Of a stretch of 37,331 nt of DNA, positions 22,976-32,253 are shown piece by piece. The stretch's first letter is position 1. Every line of letters begins with the position of its first letter. The notes under the pieces were generated by a model, which saw only the letters and a program-made list of their open reading frames with translations, did not search any database and was not told the origin of the DNA. Origin of the DNA: Candidatus Methanogaster sp. (lineage in GTDB: Archaea > Halobacteriota > Methanosarcinia > Methanosarcinales > Methanogasteraceae); the NCBI GenBank assembly GCA_003194445.1, contig PQXF01000027.1, forward strand, positions 1-37,331, written 5' to 3'. The translations under genes were made by a program, and so were the position numbers.

Positions 22976-23414
22976 TTTAAGAGAAAAGGTCGATGTGGAA
23001 CTGGAAAATGTCTCTACCGTCCTTGATGAGTTGGAAAAAATTAAAGATGAACCCAGCAAGACCCTCGTTGAACTGGCAGGCATTGGTACTTTTTTGCATA
23101 ATTTTTACACAGGGATTGAGAATATACTCAAACAAATTTTGCATGACGAAGACATTCCAATACCTTTTTCAGATTCTTGGCATCGCGACTTGTTGATACT
23201 GGCATCTAAAGATAAGATTATTACTGAAACTACAAGAGTACGATTGGCTAAGTACCTGGCGTTCCGTCATTTTTTTGTCCATGCCTATAGTTTTCTATTG
23301 GACGAACGCGAATTGAAGTTATTGGTCGATGACGTATTTGATACTCACTCTACATTCAAAGAGGAGATTAATGCATTCATATCCGATAAGAATACTGAGG
23401 AATGTCTATCATGA
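22968..23414 (+). CDS. hepT: HepT-type HEPN ribonuclease toxin
   Basis: 148 aa, all-helical. The active-site motif R-H-F-F-V-H-A-Y fits RX4HxY of HepT toxins, with the Tyr that MntA AMPylates. The upstream helix [15 protein letters not shown] is typical of the family. HepT toxins cleave RNA when released from the antitoxin. The last four residues (E-C-L-S) are encoded by the first bases of argG in another frame, and the TGA shares bases with the argG ATG. The native end may have been slightly different before insertion. Confidence 0.85.
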   Translation: MVSLREKVDVELENVSTVLDELEKIKDEPSKTLVELAGIGTFLHNFYTGIENILKQILHDEDIPIPFSDSWHRDLLILASKDKIITETTRVRLAKYLAFRHFFVHAYSFLLDERELKLLVDDVFDTHSTFKEEINAFISDKNTEECLS

Positions 23415-23535
23415 AAACCGTAGTACTTGCATATTCAGGCGGACTGGACACATCAGTCTGCATCCCGCTCTTAAAGGAGCGGTATGATTACGATAAAGTA
23501 ATCACAGTCGTAGCAGACGTCGGGCAGCCCGCATC
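23402..23535 (+). repeat. 134-bp direct repeat, right copy (argG 5' end)
   Basis: Partner of the left copy at 20539; this one is joined to the complete argG body. The sequence upstream of the ATG is hepT and has no similarity to the argG leader on the left side. Confidence 0.9.
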
Positions 23536-24583
23536 AGAGATCGATGATGCAACCCGGCGTGCGGAAACACTTGCTGACGCGCATTACACGCTCGACCTGA
23601 AGGAGGAATTTGTAGAGGAGTACCTGTTCCCCTCGATCAAGGCAAACGGACTCTACGAGGGATACGTGCTTGGAACGGCACTTGCACGCCCCCTTATTGC
23701 AAAGAAGATTTCCGAGGTCGCAGAAACCGAGAACGCGGAGGCGCTTGCGCATGGCTGTACAGGAAAGGGCAACGACCAGCTCAGATTCGAGGTGATCTTC
23801 AGAGCCACAGACTTAGACGTTGTTGCGCCGATGCGCGACTTAAACCTCTCGCGGGAATGGGAGATCGATTATGCGCGGGATCATAACATACCAGTGACGG
23901 TCAGCAGGGAGAAGATCTGGAGTGTCGACGAGAACCTGTGGAGCCGGAGCATCGAGGGCGGAAAACTGGAAGATCCGTATTTCATTCCGCCTGAAGAGAT
24001 CTATGAGTGGACCGTGTCACCCGAAGATAAAGATGCGCCTGCATCAGAGATCATCGAGCTGGCATTTGAGGACGGTGTTCCTGTTGCACTAAACGCAAGC
24101 TCGGTGGATGGTGTGGCACTCATTAGAGAGCTTAATACGATCGGCGGTGCACACGGCATCGGGCGGTCAGACAACATCGAGGATAGGGTGCTTGGATTAA
24201 AGGCGCGGGAGATATATGAGCATCCTGCCGCAACGATACTGCTGACTGCGCACCGGGATCTCGAATCACTCGTGCTAACAAGGGATGAACTGCGGTTCAA
24301 GGCGATCGCGGATGCTACGTGGGCTGAACTTGCGTACGAGGGTCTCGTGGACGAGCCACTCTACGCCGATCTCTGCGCGTTTGTCGATGCGACACAGAAG
24401 CGGGTAACTGGAGATGTGAAGGTGCGACTGTATGCGGGATCTGCGACGGTGGTTGCGAGGAGATCTGACTTCGCACTCTATTCGGAGGAACTGGTATCAT
24501 TTGGCGAGTCCGTGATCGACCAGAGGGATTCAGAGGGATTTTCAAAGTATCATGGGTTCCAGGCGCGGTTAGTTCGAAAGTGA
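23411..24583 (+). CDS. argG: argininosuccinate synthase
   Basis: 390 aa from the ATG chosen here, which shares ATGA with the hepT stop and has GAGGA ten bases upstream; an ATG three codons earlier is too close to that RBS. The enzyme joins citrulline and aspartate using ATP in arginine synthesis, in the cytoplasm. Visible are the ATP loop A-Y-S-G-G-L-D-T-S, the citrulline/aspartate-binding G-C-T-G-K-G-N-D-Q-x-R-F and the E-x-P-Y-x-I-P-P-E-E-like segment ([10 protein letters not shown]). The length is normal and the frame intact. The gene is separated from its likely original leader by the defence insert and is now probably read through from SIR2-mntA-hepT. The potassium channel gene follows after 10 bp. 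Confidence 0.95.
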   Translation: MKTVVLAYSGGLDTSVCIPLLKERYDYDKVITVVADVGQPASEIDDATRRAETLADAHYTLDLKEEFVEEYLFPSIKANGLYEGYVLGTALARPLIAKKISEVAETENAEALAHGCTGKGNDQLRFEVIFRATDLDVVAPMRDLNLSREWEIDYARDHNIPVTVSREKIWSVDENLWSRSIEGGKLEDPYFIPPEEIYEWTVSPEDKDAPASEIIELAFEDGVPVALNASSVDGVALIRELNTIGGAHGIGRSDNIEDRVLGLKAREIYEHPAATILLTAHRDLESLVLTRDELRFKAIADATWAELAYEGLVDEPLYADLCAFVDATQKRVTGDVKVRLYAGSATVVARRSDFALYSEELVSFGESVIDQRDSEGFSKYHGFQARLVRK

Positions 24584-24593
24584 TGGAGCGGAA

Positions 24594-26342
24594 ATGGTCA
24601 AAAATATCAGAAGATCGATTCTAATATATTTGACCGTTATTATTGCCATCGTTTCCATATATTCCCTTATTTTTTTATTTTTGATGTTTAAAGAGGGGCA
24701 GCACATACCATCGCAGATGGTGAATGTAGACCCGGTGACTGCGGTCTACTGGGTCATCGCGACGATGACAACCGTCGGGTATGGGGATGTCTATTTTATC
24801 GGGGAGACTGGAAGGATATTCTCAGTCATAGCCGCCATATCAGGGGTGATCTTCTTGTTTGGGCTGCTCTTCCCTCTGGTCCTCACGCCGTGGCTCGACG
24901 CACGCGTGAAATCCCTGCTGCCCACGCGCGTGCCATCGAAACTCTCGGATCACCTGATCATCTGTGGCTATAGCCCAATGGTCGAGAGTCTGATCGAGGA
25001 ACTTGAACATCAGAAGACCTTGTTCGTGGTGGTTGAAAGAGACGAAATGATCGTTAAGGATCTGTTTGAGAAAGGCATCCTCTGCATCCACGGAGACCCG
25101 AGCGATAAAGATACGCTCGATGATGCGAATATACGGACGGCTAACTGCCTGATAACCAATGAAAGCGATGAAATGGATGCAAACACCATCTTGACCGCAA
25201 GAGAGATGAGTGACCTCAGGATAATTGCTATTCTTGAGGACCTATCAAAGAGGGGTTACTTGGAGTATGCCGGCGCAAGCGATGTGATCGCTCCCAAATC
25301 GATTCTCGGCTCTTTCATCGGTAGAAAGGCGGTGGATCCGACGGTCAGCCATCTGGTCGGCGCGACCGAATTTCTAAAAGACATCGAGATAATCGAGTTC
25401 CCGATATACCCTGAAAGCGAACTCATAGGAAAGAGTTTGAGGGATGCCGAGATAAGGAAGCGAACAGGGTGTAATATCATAGGAATCTGGGCAGGCGGTG
25501 AATTCTCGTTAAACCCGCAACCTGCGGAGGTGGTCAAATCCAACTCGATTCTGCTGGCGGTTGGGACTGAAGCGCAACTCCTCAAGTTGAAGAAACTGGT
25601 GCAGGTGAGGCGATTTTGGAATAGGGCAATGGAGCGAAAAGAGCGTTTAGTGGTTGTCGGGTATGGGGACGTCGGTAAGAGCATCGTTGATGAATTAAAG
25701 CGCGCTCACGCGGAATTTGTTGTGGTGGACAGGAACGAAGACGTTCTGTCGGGCAAGGGATTTGACTATGTGGTCGGAGACGGTTCGAACGAAGAGATCC
25801 TCGTGAAGGCAGGCGTTGTGTCTGCAGCAACGATCATAATAGCGTTAAACATCGATACGGACGCAATTTTTGCAACCCTTGTCGCAAGGACTCTGAACCC
25901 CGACGCCATCATCCTGACGAGGGCTAACGCACCGATATGCAATAAAATCTATAGGGCGGGCGCCGATTATGTGGCATCGGTCTCCATCGTGGTCGGGCAG
26001 ATGGTTGCGAAACTAGCAGTCACTGAGCACAAAGAGGATGTCGTGATACTCTATGAGGGGATCGAGATCGAGAAGTATCATGTCAGGAAAGGATCACCGT
26101 TTGCAGGAAAGACACTTGAAGAACTCGATATAAGATCGAATGTCGGCTGCACAGTCATCGGGATCGAGAAGGAAGGGCGGACGGTGACCGATATACGCGG
26201 AAATACTACTATCGAGGAAGATTCGATACTTGCCATAATAGGAAGCAAGGATCAGATACGGAAATTCGAGGAATATGAAGATATGCGGTCAAAAAGTCCG
26301 GAAATAGTTATGATCGACAAAATAGGGGAGATTTTCAGATAA
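24594..26342 (+). CDS. potassium channel with two RCK (TrkA-N/TrkA-C) modules
   Basis: 582 aa. Two transmembrane helices (about 10-31 and 75-97) flank a pore loop with the filter T-T-V-G-Y-G-D at 59-65, so this is a 2-TM K+ channel. The cytoplasmic part has two RCK units. RCK1 starts about 119 (L-I-I-C-G-Y-S-P-M-V, where the usual GxGxxG is degenerate), with a TrkA-C at about 265-335. RCK2 starts about 351 (V-V-V-G-Y-G-D-V-G-K, canonical) with TrkA-C at about 495-575. Such channels open on nucleotide or Ca2+ binding to the ring. Two RCK modules in one chain resemble MthK-type rings built from tandem repeats. It overlaps the next gene by one base. Confidence 0.92.
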   Translation: MVKNIRRSILIYLTVIIAIVSIYSLIFLFLMFKEGQHIPSQMVNVDPVTAVYWVIATMTTVGYGDVYFIGETGRIFSVIAAISGVIFLFGLLFPLVLTPWLDARVKSLLPTRVPSKLSDHLIICGYSPMVESLIEELEHQKTLFVVVERDEMIVKDLFEKGILCIHGDPSDKDTLDDANIRTANCLITNESDEMDANTILTAREMSDLRIIAILEDLSKRGYLEYAGASDVIAPKSILGSFIGRKAVDPTVSHLVGATEFLKDIEIIEFPIYPESELIGKSLRDAEIRKRTGCNIIGIWAGGEFSLNPQPAEVVKSNSILLAVGTEAQLLKLKKLVQVRRFWNRAMERKERLVVVGYGDVGKSIVDELKRAHAEFVVVDRNEDVLSGKGFDYVVGDGSNEEILVKAGVVSAATIIIALNIDTDAIFATLVARTLNPDAIILTRANAPICNKIYRAGADYVASVSIVVGQMVAKLAVTEHKEDVVILYEGIEIEKYHVRKGSPFAGKTLEELDIRSNVGCTVIGIEKEGRTVTDIRGNTTIEEDSILAIIGSKDQIRKFEEYEDMRSKSPEIVMIDKIGEIFR

Positions 26343-26626
26343 TGGAATACGAAACTGCCGCACAATTCATAGAACTGTTCGCCATGGTCATTATGGTGGC
26401 AGCATTTTACTATGGGTATTCTCTGATAAAGTTCATACCAAAGGGACTGAAATCACTGCAACTGGTGGTTCTTGCACTCTTCTTCATGATCCTTAGGAGG
26501 GCAGCATCTCTCTTTTCATTCGAGATCGGATGGGTGGTTGTCCTCGTCTCGGCAATCTCGCTTGCCATAGCAATACTTGCGCTGCTTGGGTTCAGGCGGA
26601 TGTATCAGAATGTGAGAGGACGATGA
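26342..26626 (+). CDS. small three-helix membrane protein
   Basis: 94 aa with three hydrophobic helices (about 8-28, 38-56 and 62-82) and a basic C-terminus. The start shares one base with the stop of the channel gene (TAATG), so it is almost certainly co-translated and may be a channel accessory subunit. No family recognised. Confidence 0.7.
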   Translation: MEYETAAQFIELFAMVIMVAAFYYGYSLIKFIPKGLKSLQLVVLALFFMILRRAASLFSFEIGWVVVLVSAISLAIAILALLGFRRMYQNVRGR

Positions 26627-26719
26627 GATAGTAGGATGCGGCAGGGGTGTACATCGAGTGCCAAAAGACCTTATGAGAAAACCCCCATACGTACTTCCGG
26701 AGTATATGGTGGGTGAAAA

Positions 26720-27643
26720 ATGAAAATCGATGATAAATTCAACTTTAAAGAGTTGGTTTCGTCGCTGGCAATCGTGATTCCGTTCTGGATCGTTGCGATC
26801 GTCCTGTGGCGATCCACGGGAGATATCTTTTATCTATTCAATTTTCTATACATCGGGGCAGCGGTCGGTATTGGTATTGGGGTTTACTCCGCTCTACCTA
26901 GGAAGAAAAAGCCATTGGGTCGCAAGCTGACTTTGTTCCTCATTGGTGGATACTTGTTCGTCTTCTTAGGTCTACTGAATTCTGAGAATCTGCAGATCGA
27001 AGGCTTCTTTTTTTACCTGCTGGCTGGATTTTTCTCTGGTTCCGTTATACATTACATGGTAGCGAAAATTTTTGGTCCGATTCTGTTTAGTCGAGCATGG
27101 TGCAGCTGGGCGTGCTGGACTGCAATGATACTGGACTTGCTTCCGTATAAGCACGGCAGCGGGCGTATTCCTGGGAAATGGGGTGGCTCGCGTCACATAC
27201 ATTTCATTTTAAGCCTCAGTATTGTGCTTTTGCTCTGGTTTGGATCGGGATACCGTGTTGAAAGTAGAAGCATCACTGAACTATACTGGCTTCTTGCTGG
27301 CAATGCTATCTACTACGCAACTGGCATAACACTGGCGTTCTGGCTCAAGGATAACCGCGCATTCTGCAAGTATGTCTGCCCGATAACCACAATTCTCAAA
27401 TTTACAACCCGCTTTTCGCTGCTCAAGATTCGAGGAGATATTGAAAAATGCACCGAGTGCGGGGCTTGCATGAAGACGTGTCCGATGGATATTCGGATCC
27501 CTGATTATGTCAAAATGGGCTCTCGCGTTCTATCTACTGAGTGTATCTTATGCCAGACCTGTGTCAATACGTGCCCTGCGGGGGCTCTCAAGGTATCGTT
27601 CGGTCTGGATATCGGGGGCAAAGAGTTGTTGAATGAACGATAA
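26720..27643 (+). CDS. NapH-like membrane ferredoxin
   Basis: 307 aa. About six transmembrane helices span 1-225, with the two short Cys motifs typical of NapH/CcoG-like proteins in the membrane part: R-A-W-C-S-W-A-C-W near 129-134 and F-C-K-Y-V-C-P near 216-221. Two [4Fe-4S] ferredoxin motifs follow: C-T-E-C-G-A-C-M-K-T-C-P and C-I-L-C-Q-T-C-V-N-T-C-P. Such proteins pass electrons between quinol or a membrane carrier and a soluble partner. The partner is not in this neighbourhood, and no nap, nos or mau gene is nearby. RBS GGTGGGTGA. It stands alone after a 93-bp gap. Confidence 0.85.
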   Translation: MKIDDKFNFKELVSSLAIVIPFWIVAIVLWRSTGDIFYLFNFLYIGAAVGIGIGVYSALPRKKKPLGRKLTLFLIGGYLFVFLGLLNSENLQIEGFFFYLLAGFFSGSVIHYMVAKIFGPILFSRAWCSWACWTAMILDLLPYKHGSGRIPGKWGGSRHIHFILSLSIVLLLWFGSGYRVESRSITELYWLLAGNAIYYATGITLAFWLKDNRAFCKYVCPITTILKFTTRFSLLKIRGDIEKCTECGACMKTCPMDIRIPDYVKMGSRVLSTECILCQTCVNTCPAGALKVSFGLDIGGKELLNER

Positions 27644-27694
27644 GCAGTAGGGAGAATTTGCAGGAATGTCCTGCATCTGCCCACATTCAATCCC

Positions 27695-27940
27695 GTGCAC
27701 CAGCCACCCACCTGCGCCATACTCGGCACGAGATTTAAGTGCTATGAGCTGCCTATCGGGAAGATGGCGAAGATCGTCCAGAGAGAACCACATCAGGAAT
27801 GCGAGCCCACTTATGGAAAACTCTTTACGCGGGTCGAAGAAGGCTGGAAGAGGTTGGTGGGTCCGACAAGGGGAGTTTATCCGAATGACCCACGAGAGGT
27901 CCCCCAAAAGAGCTTTTGACCCGGGTATATGGCCCAATAA
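27695..27940 (+). pseudogene. GyrI-like effector-binding domain remnant, frameshifted
   Basis: The plus strand reads L-P-I-G-K-M-A-K-I-V-Q-R-E-P-H-Q-E-C-E-P, then W-K-R-L-V-G-P-T-R-G-V-Y-P-N-D-P-R-E-V-P, the end pattern of GyrI/AraC-type small-molecule-binding domains (usually G-P-x-R-E-V-Y-L-N-D-P-x-E-V-P-P-E-E-L). The ORF then stops early, but one extra C in the run at 27901-27905 gives P-P-K-E-L-L-T-R-V-Y-G-P-I, the native-looking ending. The N-terminal half is missing. The rest of the gap between the NapH-like gene and the next gene shows nothing else convincing. Confidence 0.6.
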
Positions 27941-27991
27941 GATATTATTTGATCTATGCTCCTGTTCGCTTATACTCGAACCTCGCCACCA

Positions 27992-28420
27992 TCAAAACTT
28001 CACGAACCCGAGATCCAACACCAGCGATAGGACGATAGCTATTATGGAAAATGTCAGGATAACCAGATAATTCAGGCGTTCCTTCGATACCGAGATGCTC
28101 CACATGATGTAATTGAGTCCCTCGAAATCCTTTTCTGTCAGGGGTTCCTGCGTCTGTATCTTTCCGAGGAGATTTAAGTCTTTTATCACACCAAACCTGC
28201 GTTTGGCGATGTGGTACCTGTGAGCGAAGAACCAGATATACCCGATGACTCCGAGGTACCAGAGCGCCCGTGCGATGAAATCGCTATAATGGTCGGCAAT
28301 TAATATCGCTCGAAGCAGGGTCGCCGAGATTAGCCCCACCCAGAAATACAGTTTGATGACGACCATGCTGTATCCTTCGGGGATGCTGACATTGGCAGAA
28401 TCGGATTCGAACTCTTTCAT
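27992..28420 (-). CDS. membrane protein of unknown function
   Basis: 142 aa with three hydrophobic helices (about 20-40, 50-66 and 117-138) and a charged cytoplasmic segment between helices 2 and 3. An AT-rich TAAATATTTAA about 30 bp upstream of the ATG could be the promoter of a nearly leaderless transcript. It is isolated between convergent and same-strand neighbours. No family recognised. Confidence 0.6.
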   Translation of the reverse strand: MKEFESDSANVSIPEGYSMVVIKLYFWVGLISATLLRAILIADHYSDFIARALWYLGVIGYIWFFAHRYHIAKRRFGVIKDLNLLGKIQTQEPLTEKDFEGLNYIMWSISVSKERLNYLVILTFSIIAIVLSLVLDLGFVKF

Positions 28421-28745
28421 GGGAACTTGTGTATGCGTTGATGCACATTAAATATTTAGTGCTGCAACAGTTTTACCATGTAACCATGTTGATGACGATG
28501 GTAGCACCCCCATTCACAGCACAGGTCACAAAAGCGGTGCCTTCTTTGCGTGATGGGCGGTGATACTGCTACACCATCCTGATTTACATGCCAATTGTGA
28601 TGCGGATAAAAACAATTGGACGCGAATGTGATCGGTGGGCTGTGACGCGCAACTCAGAATCGAATACATGACCATGCTGAAGATGTGGACAGGACGTGAA
28701 GTGGGCGTGTGGGTTATAATGTAGGTACCACGAGAAAACAAGAAC
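28421..28745. other. non-coding interval, nothing recognised
   Basis: I see no convincing gene, tRNA or repeat. Open frames on either strand are short, have unusual composition and match no family. Confidence 0.5.
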
Positions 28746-28773
28746 CGGACGGCGACCCTTTTGCCGCCGCCCG
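28746..28773 (-). terminator. terminator-like hairpin after the hdr operon
   Basis: On the minus strand CGGGCGGCG pairs with CGCCGTCCG (9 bp, one G-T pair) around a GCAAAAGGGT loop, followed by GTTCTTGTTTTC. It lies 22 bp past the mvhD stop. Confidence 0.6.
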
Positions 28774-28794
28774 CGGTAACCTAAACTTTAGCGC

Positions 28795-29205
28795 CTATTC
28801 CGCCCGAAGCGGACTCGGTCCAAGCGCCTTGATCTGCTCGACGAACTCTGTGACAGTCTCCTTAAACTTCGGCCCCTCACTTGCAGAGACCCATTCAAGA
28901 TGCACCCTGCCCTCGAGTCCGAGAAGCTTCATCGCTTCGACTACGTTCTCCATCCGCTTCTCGGTGTGGACATTGCCGTCGATGTAGTGACAGTCGCCGA
29001 TGTGGCATCCCGTGACCAGAACACCGTCCGCACCGTCCTTTAATGCCTGCAGGATGAACGTGGGCTGTATCCTGCTTGAGCACATCACACGAATGACCCG
29101 CGTGTTTGTCGGGTACTGGAGCCTGCCGACACCGGCAAGATCCGCTCCTGCATACGAACACCAGTTGCAGCAGAACATCACGATTCTTGGTTCAAATTCA
29201 GACAT
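28795..29205 (-). CDS. mvhD: MvhD/FlpD-type iron-sulfur electron-transfer subunit
   Basis: 136 aa, full length for the family. The Cys pattern [11 protein letters not shown], then V-M-C-S-S-R, then [10 protein letters not shown] is diagnostic for the delta subunit that carries a [2Fe-2S] cluster and links a hydrogenase or formate dehydrogenase to HdrA. It follows hdrA with no gap. No mvhA/mvhG, fdh or frh gene is in the window, so the electron donor must be elsewhere or different. Confidence 0.92.
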   Translation of the reverse strand: MSEFEPRIVMFCCNWCSYAGADLAGVGRLQYPTNTRVIRVMCSSRIQPTFILQALKDGADGVLVTGCHIGDCHYIDGNVHTEKRMENVVEAMKLLGLEGRVHLEWVSASEGPKFKETVTEFVEQIKALGPSPLRAE

Positions 29206-32200
29206 CTACGCCACCTCCTCGATGCTGCCATCAGCAAATGCGAACGCATCGATCACCGCTGATATCTGTTTTGTTGTGAAGTGCCTTGAAGTGATCGCAC
29301 CTGTCGGGCATTCGGCTGCGCATGATCCGCATCCCTTGCAGATTGCAGGATCGATCTCGCTCTTGCGGGTTATGTAAGTGATCTCTTCTGTCACAATCTC
29401 GACCTCTTTTAATGCTGGTGCGCCGTACGGGCATACCTCGGTACATCTGCCGCAGCCGATGCAGACATCCTCGTCCACGACAGAGATAACACCGCTCGTC
29501 TCAAGCTGTTCCTTCGCAAGGATCGAACATGCCCGCGATGCGGCAGCCGATGCCTGTGAGATCGATTCGTCCACAAGCTTTGGCGCCTGAGCGCTTCCTG
29601 CGAGGAATACGCCATCGGTTGCAAAGTCAACCGGTCGCAGCTTGATATGCGCCTCGAGGAAGAACCTGTTGGAATCGACAGGCACCTTAAAGAGCATTGC
29701 AGTGTTCTCTACGCCTTCCGGTGCAACAAGCGGTGCACTCAGGACGACCAGGTCTGTTGCAATCTCGAACAACGTGTCATTTAAGAGTTTGTCCGTGATT
29801 GTCACGGTTCCATCACCGACGACCGGCTCATCGTCTTCTGTGTAGCGCATGAATAAGACACCGAGTTCACGTGCACGGGTGTAGAGATCCTCCCAGACGC
29901 CGTACGTCCTGATGTCACGGTAGAGGACGTATATATTCCGCTCGGGGTCTTCCTCTTTTAGCCGGATTGCGTTCTTCATCGCTGTTGTACAGCAGACACG
30001 TGAGCAGTACGGCCTATCGTCGTTTCTGCCGCCTGCACACTGGATCATCACGACGTTCTTGGCGTCAACAGTTCCTTCGTCGAGTTTTACCTCGAGTGCC
30101 GACTGCGTGATCACGTTATCGGAACCGTATCCGAAGTATCCCTCTGGTTCGAACTCGTTTGCACCGGTTGCGATTATTGCGCTTCCAAACTCGATCTCTG
30201 TGCCGTCAGAGAGTTTTCCTTTGAATCTGCCCATCGCACCCTCAACCTCATCAAGCGTTGTGCCGGTGTAGACTGTGAGATTCGGATTGCTCTTTACAGC
30301 CGCAATCATCGGGTCAAGGATTTCGCCAGTCGTTCTTCCATCCTGAAGTCTCGTAAACGTCCTGAGAAGACCACCGAGTTCCGGTTCCCTCTCAATAAGA
30401 TATGTCGTAAAGCCCTTCTCGGCAATATCGAGTGCTGCGGTCATGCCTGCAACACCGCCGCCGATCACAAGCCCTCCGTGGTTGAAGTCGAGTTTCTGGG
30501 TGTAGAGCGGGTCGAGAAGTGCAACCCGTGCAACACTCATCCTGATGATGTCCTTTGCCTTCTCGGTAGCCAGATCGGGCTCCTGCTGGTGCACCCACGA
30601 GCAGTGCTCTCTGATGTTTGCAAGCTCGAAGAGATATGGGTTCAAGCCCGCACCCCTGCACGTATCCTGGAAGAGCGGTTCGTGCGTTCGCGGGGTACAC
30701 GAAGCTACAACGACCCGATTCAGGTTATGTTCCTTGATTACATCCTTTATGTTGTCGAGCGAGTCTGTTGAGCACGCATACGTCTGTTCATAAGCATGAA
30801 CCACATGAGGCAGTGTCTTTACGTACTCGACGACCTCAGGAACCCTCACGACTGAAGCGATGTTGATTCCACAGTCGCAGACGACGACTCCGATTCTTGG
30901 TTCTTCCTCTGTTATATCCTTCTCAGGCGGATACGTCCGCTCGGTTACGAGTGTTCCACGCTCTGATGCAAGGATCGAGTGCGCCTTTGATGCTGCGCCT
31001 GATGCGTCCGCCACCGTGTCAGGTATGTCCTTTGGTGCGGCGATCGTGCCACATGCAAAGATTCCGGGAACGTTTGTCGTCATCGGCGCATCGATTGCGG
31101 TTTCGATGTTTCCGTACTCGTCCATCGCAACACCAGCAATCTCCGCGAGCTTCTTGCTCGATTCGGATGGCGTGAGACCGATCGAGAGCACAACCATGTC
31201 AAACTCCTCGCCTGCGGTCTCGGTCGATCCCTCGACCTCGTAGCGGACAGATAGCCTGTTTGTGACCGGATCGATGTCAACACCTGATGGGCGTGAGCGG
31301 ATGAACCTGACCCCTTTTTCGTTCTTCGCACGCTGGTAGAACTGTTCAAAGCCCTTTCCAAATGCCCGCACGTCGATGTTAAAGACCGCGGTCTCAAGTT
31401 CGCTGTCGTGCTCCATTGCAACCATCGCTTCCTTGGTTGCGTACATGCAGCAGACCGCAGAGCAGTTCGGACGCCCGATCTCGGGATTGCGTGAGCCGAT
31501 ACACTGGAGCCACGCGATCTTCTTCGGAGTTTCGCCGTTTGCCATCTTCACATGACCCACATACGGACCTGATGAAGAGAGGAGCCGCTCGAATTCAAGT
31601 GATGTCACGACATCGGGGTGCTCATAATGGTACTGCTCAAGTTCAGTCGGGTCAAACGGCGCAAATCCTGTCGAGAGGATGACCGATCCGACATTGATCA
31701 CCTCATCCTTGTCCTTCATCTCATAGTCGATAGCGTCGTTCTCACAGACCTTCTTGCAGTTGCCGCACTTGCCCTTTGTCAGATAGATACAGTGATCGGC
31801 ATCGATCGTCATGACCCTTGGCACTGCCTGCGGGAACGGGAGGTAGATCGCCTTTCTCTTGCTCATTCCGGCGTTGTACTCGTCAAGAACCTTTGAAGGG
31901 CACTTGGCAAGACAGAGTTCGCATGCGGTGCATTTGTCGGGATCGACATACGTTGCTTTTCTTGTTACCGTAACCTCGAAGTTGCCAGCAGCCCCTGATA
32001 TCTCCTTGATCTCGCTGTAGGTCATGAGTTCGATGTTCGGGTGTCTCGCAGCTTCTGCAAGCTTTGGCGAGAGCGTGCACATCGAACAGTCGAGCGTCGG
32101 GAATGTCTTGTCGAGTTGTGCCATCACGCCGCCGATCGACGGGCTTGACTCGATCAGGTAGACCTTAAGCCCGCTGTCGGCAAGGTCAAGCGCTGACTGG

Positions 32201-32253
32201 ATACCAGCGATACCGCCTCCTGCGACCGCAACTGCTCCTACTAATTCTGCCAT
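29206..32253 (-). CDS. hdrA: doubled HdrA: flavin subunit of the heterodisulfide-reductase complex
   Basis: 1015 aa, against about 650 for the usual methanogen HdrA. Residues 1-about 440 are one HdrA-like FAD module (A-G-G-G-I-A-G at 11-17; D-K-T-F-P-T-L-D-C-S-M-C near 48-59; ferredoxin Cys C-T-A-C-E-L-C-L-A-K-C at 108-118; C-G-N-C-K-K-V-C near 163-170). From about 460 a standard HdrA follows, with V-V-C-D-C-G-I-N-I, S-C-T-P-R-T-H-E-P-L-F-Q, a second FAD loop G-G-G-V-A-G-M near 600, and two C-terminal [4Fe-4S] motifs at 931-941 and 972-982. HdrA bifurcates electrons between ferredoxin and the HdrBC branch in the cytoplasm. The doubled form is known from sulfate reducers and some uncultured archaea. 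It overlaps hdrB by one base (TAATG). Confidence 0.93.
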   Translation of the reverse strand: MAELVGAVAVAGGGIAGIQSALDLADSGLKVYLIESSPSIGGVMAQLDKTFPTLDCSMCTLSPKLAEAARHPNIELMTYSEIKEISGAAGNFEVTVTRKATYVDPDKCTACELCLAKCPSKVLDEYNAGMSKRKAIYLPFPQAVPRVMTIDADHCIYLTKGKCGNCKKVCENDAIDYEMKDKDEVINVGSVILSTGFAPFDPTELEQYHYEHPDVVTSLEFERLLSSSGPYVGHVKMANGETPKKIAWLQCIGSRNPEIGRPNCSAVCCMYATKEAMVAMEHDSELETAVFNIDVRAFGKGFEQFYQRAKNEKGVRFIRSRPSGVDIDPVTNRLSVRYEVEGSTETAGEEFDMVVLSIGLTPSESSKKLAEIAGVAMDEYGNIETAIDAPMTTNVPGIFACGTIAAPKDIPDTVADASGAASKAHSILASERGTLVTERTYPPEKDITEEEPRIGVVVCDCGINIASVVRVPEVVEYVKTLPHVVHAYEQTYACSTDSLDNIKDVIKEHNLNRVVVASCTPRTHEPLFQDTCRGAGLNPYLFELANIREHCSWVHQQEPDLATEKAKDIIRMSVARVALLDPLYTQKLDFNHGGLVIGGGVAGMTAALDIAEKGFTTYLIEREPELGGLLRTFTRLQDGRTTGEILDPMIAAVKSNPNLTVYTGTTLDEVEGAMGRFKGKLSDGTEIEFGSAIIATGANEFEPEGYFGYGSDNVITQSALEVKLDEGTVDAKNVVMIQCAGGRNDDRPYCSRVCCTTAMKNAIRLKEEDPERNIYVLYRDIRTYGVWEDLYTRARELGVLFMRYTEDDEPVVGDGTVTITDKLLNDTLFEIATDLVVLSAPLVAPEGVENTAMLFKVPVDSNRFFLEAHIKLRPVDFATDGVFLAGSAQAPKLVDESISQASAAASRACSILAKEQLETSGVISVVDEDVCIGCGRCTEVCPYGAPALKEVEIVTEEITYITRKSEIDPAICKGCGSCAAECPTGAITSRHFTTKQISAVIDAFAFADGSIEEVA

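Noticed and set aside
27548-27937. Minus-strand ORF of 129 codons in the gap after the NapH-like gene
   Set aside because: It runs into the 3' end of the NapH-like gene on the other strand, starts with a rare TTG, and the plus strand of the same stretch carries the recognisable GyrI-like pattern.
28526-28741. Minus-strand ORF of 71 codons before the mvhD terminator
   Set aside because: No RBS, no family features and a composition like random frame. The region is better left as non-coding.
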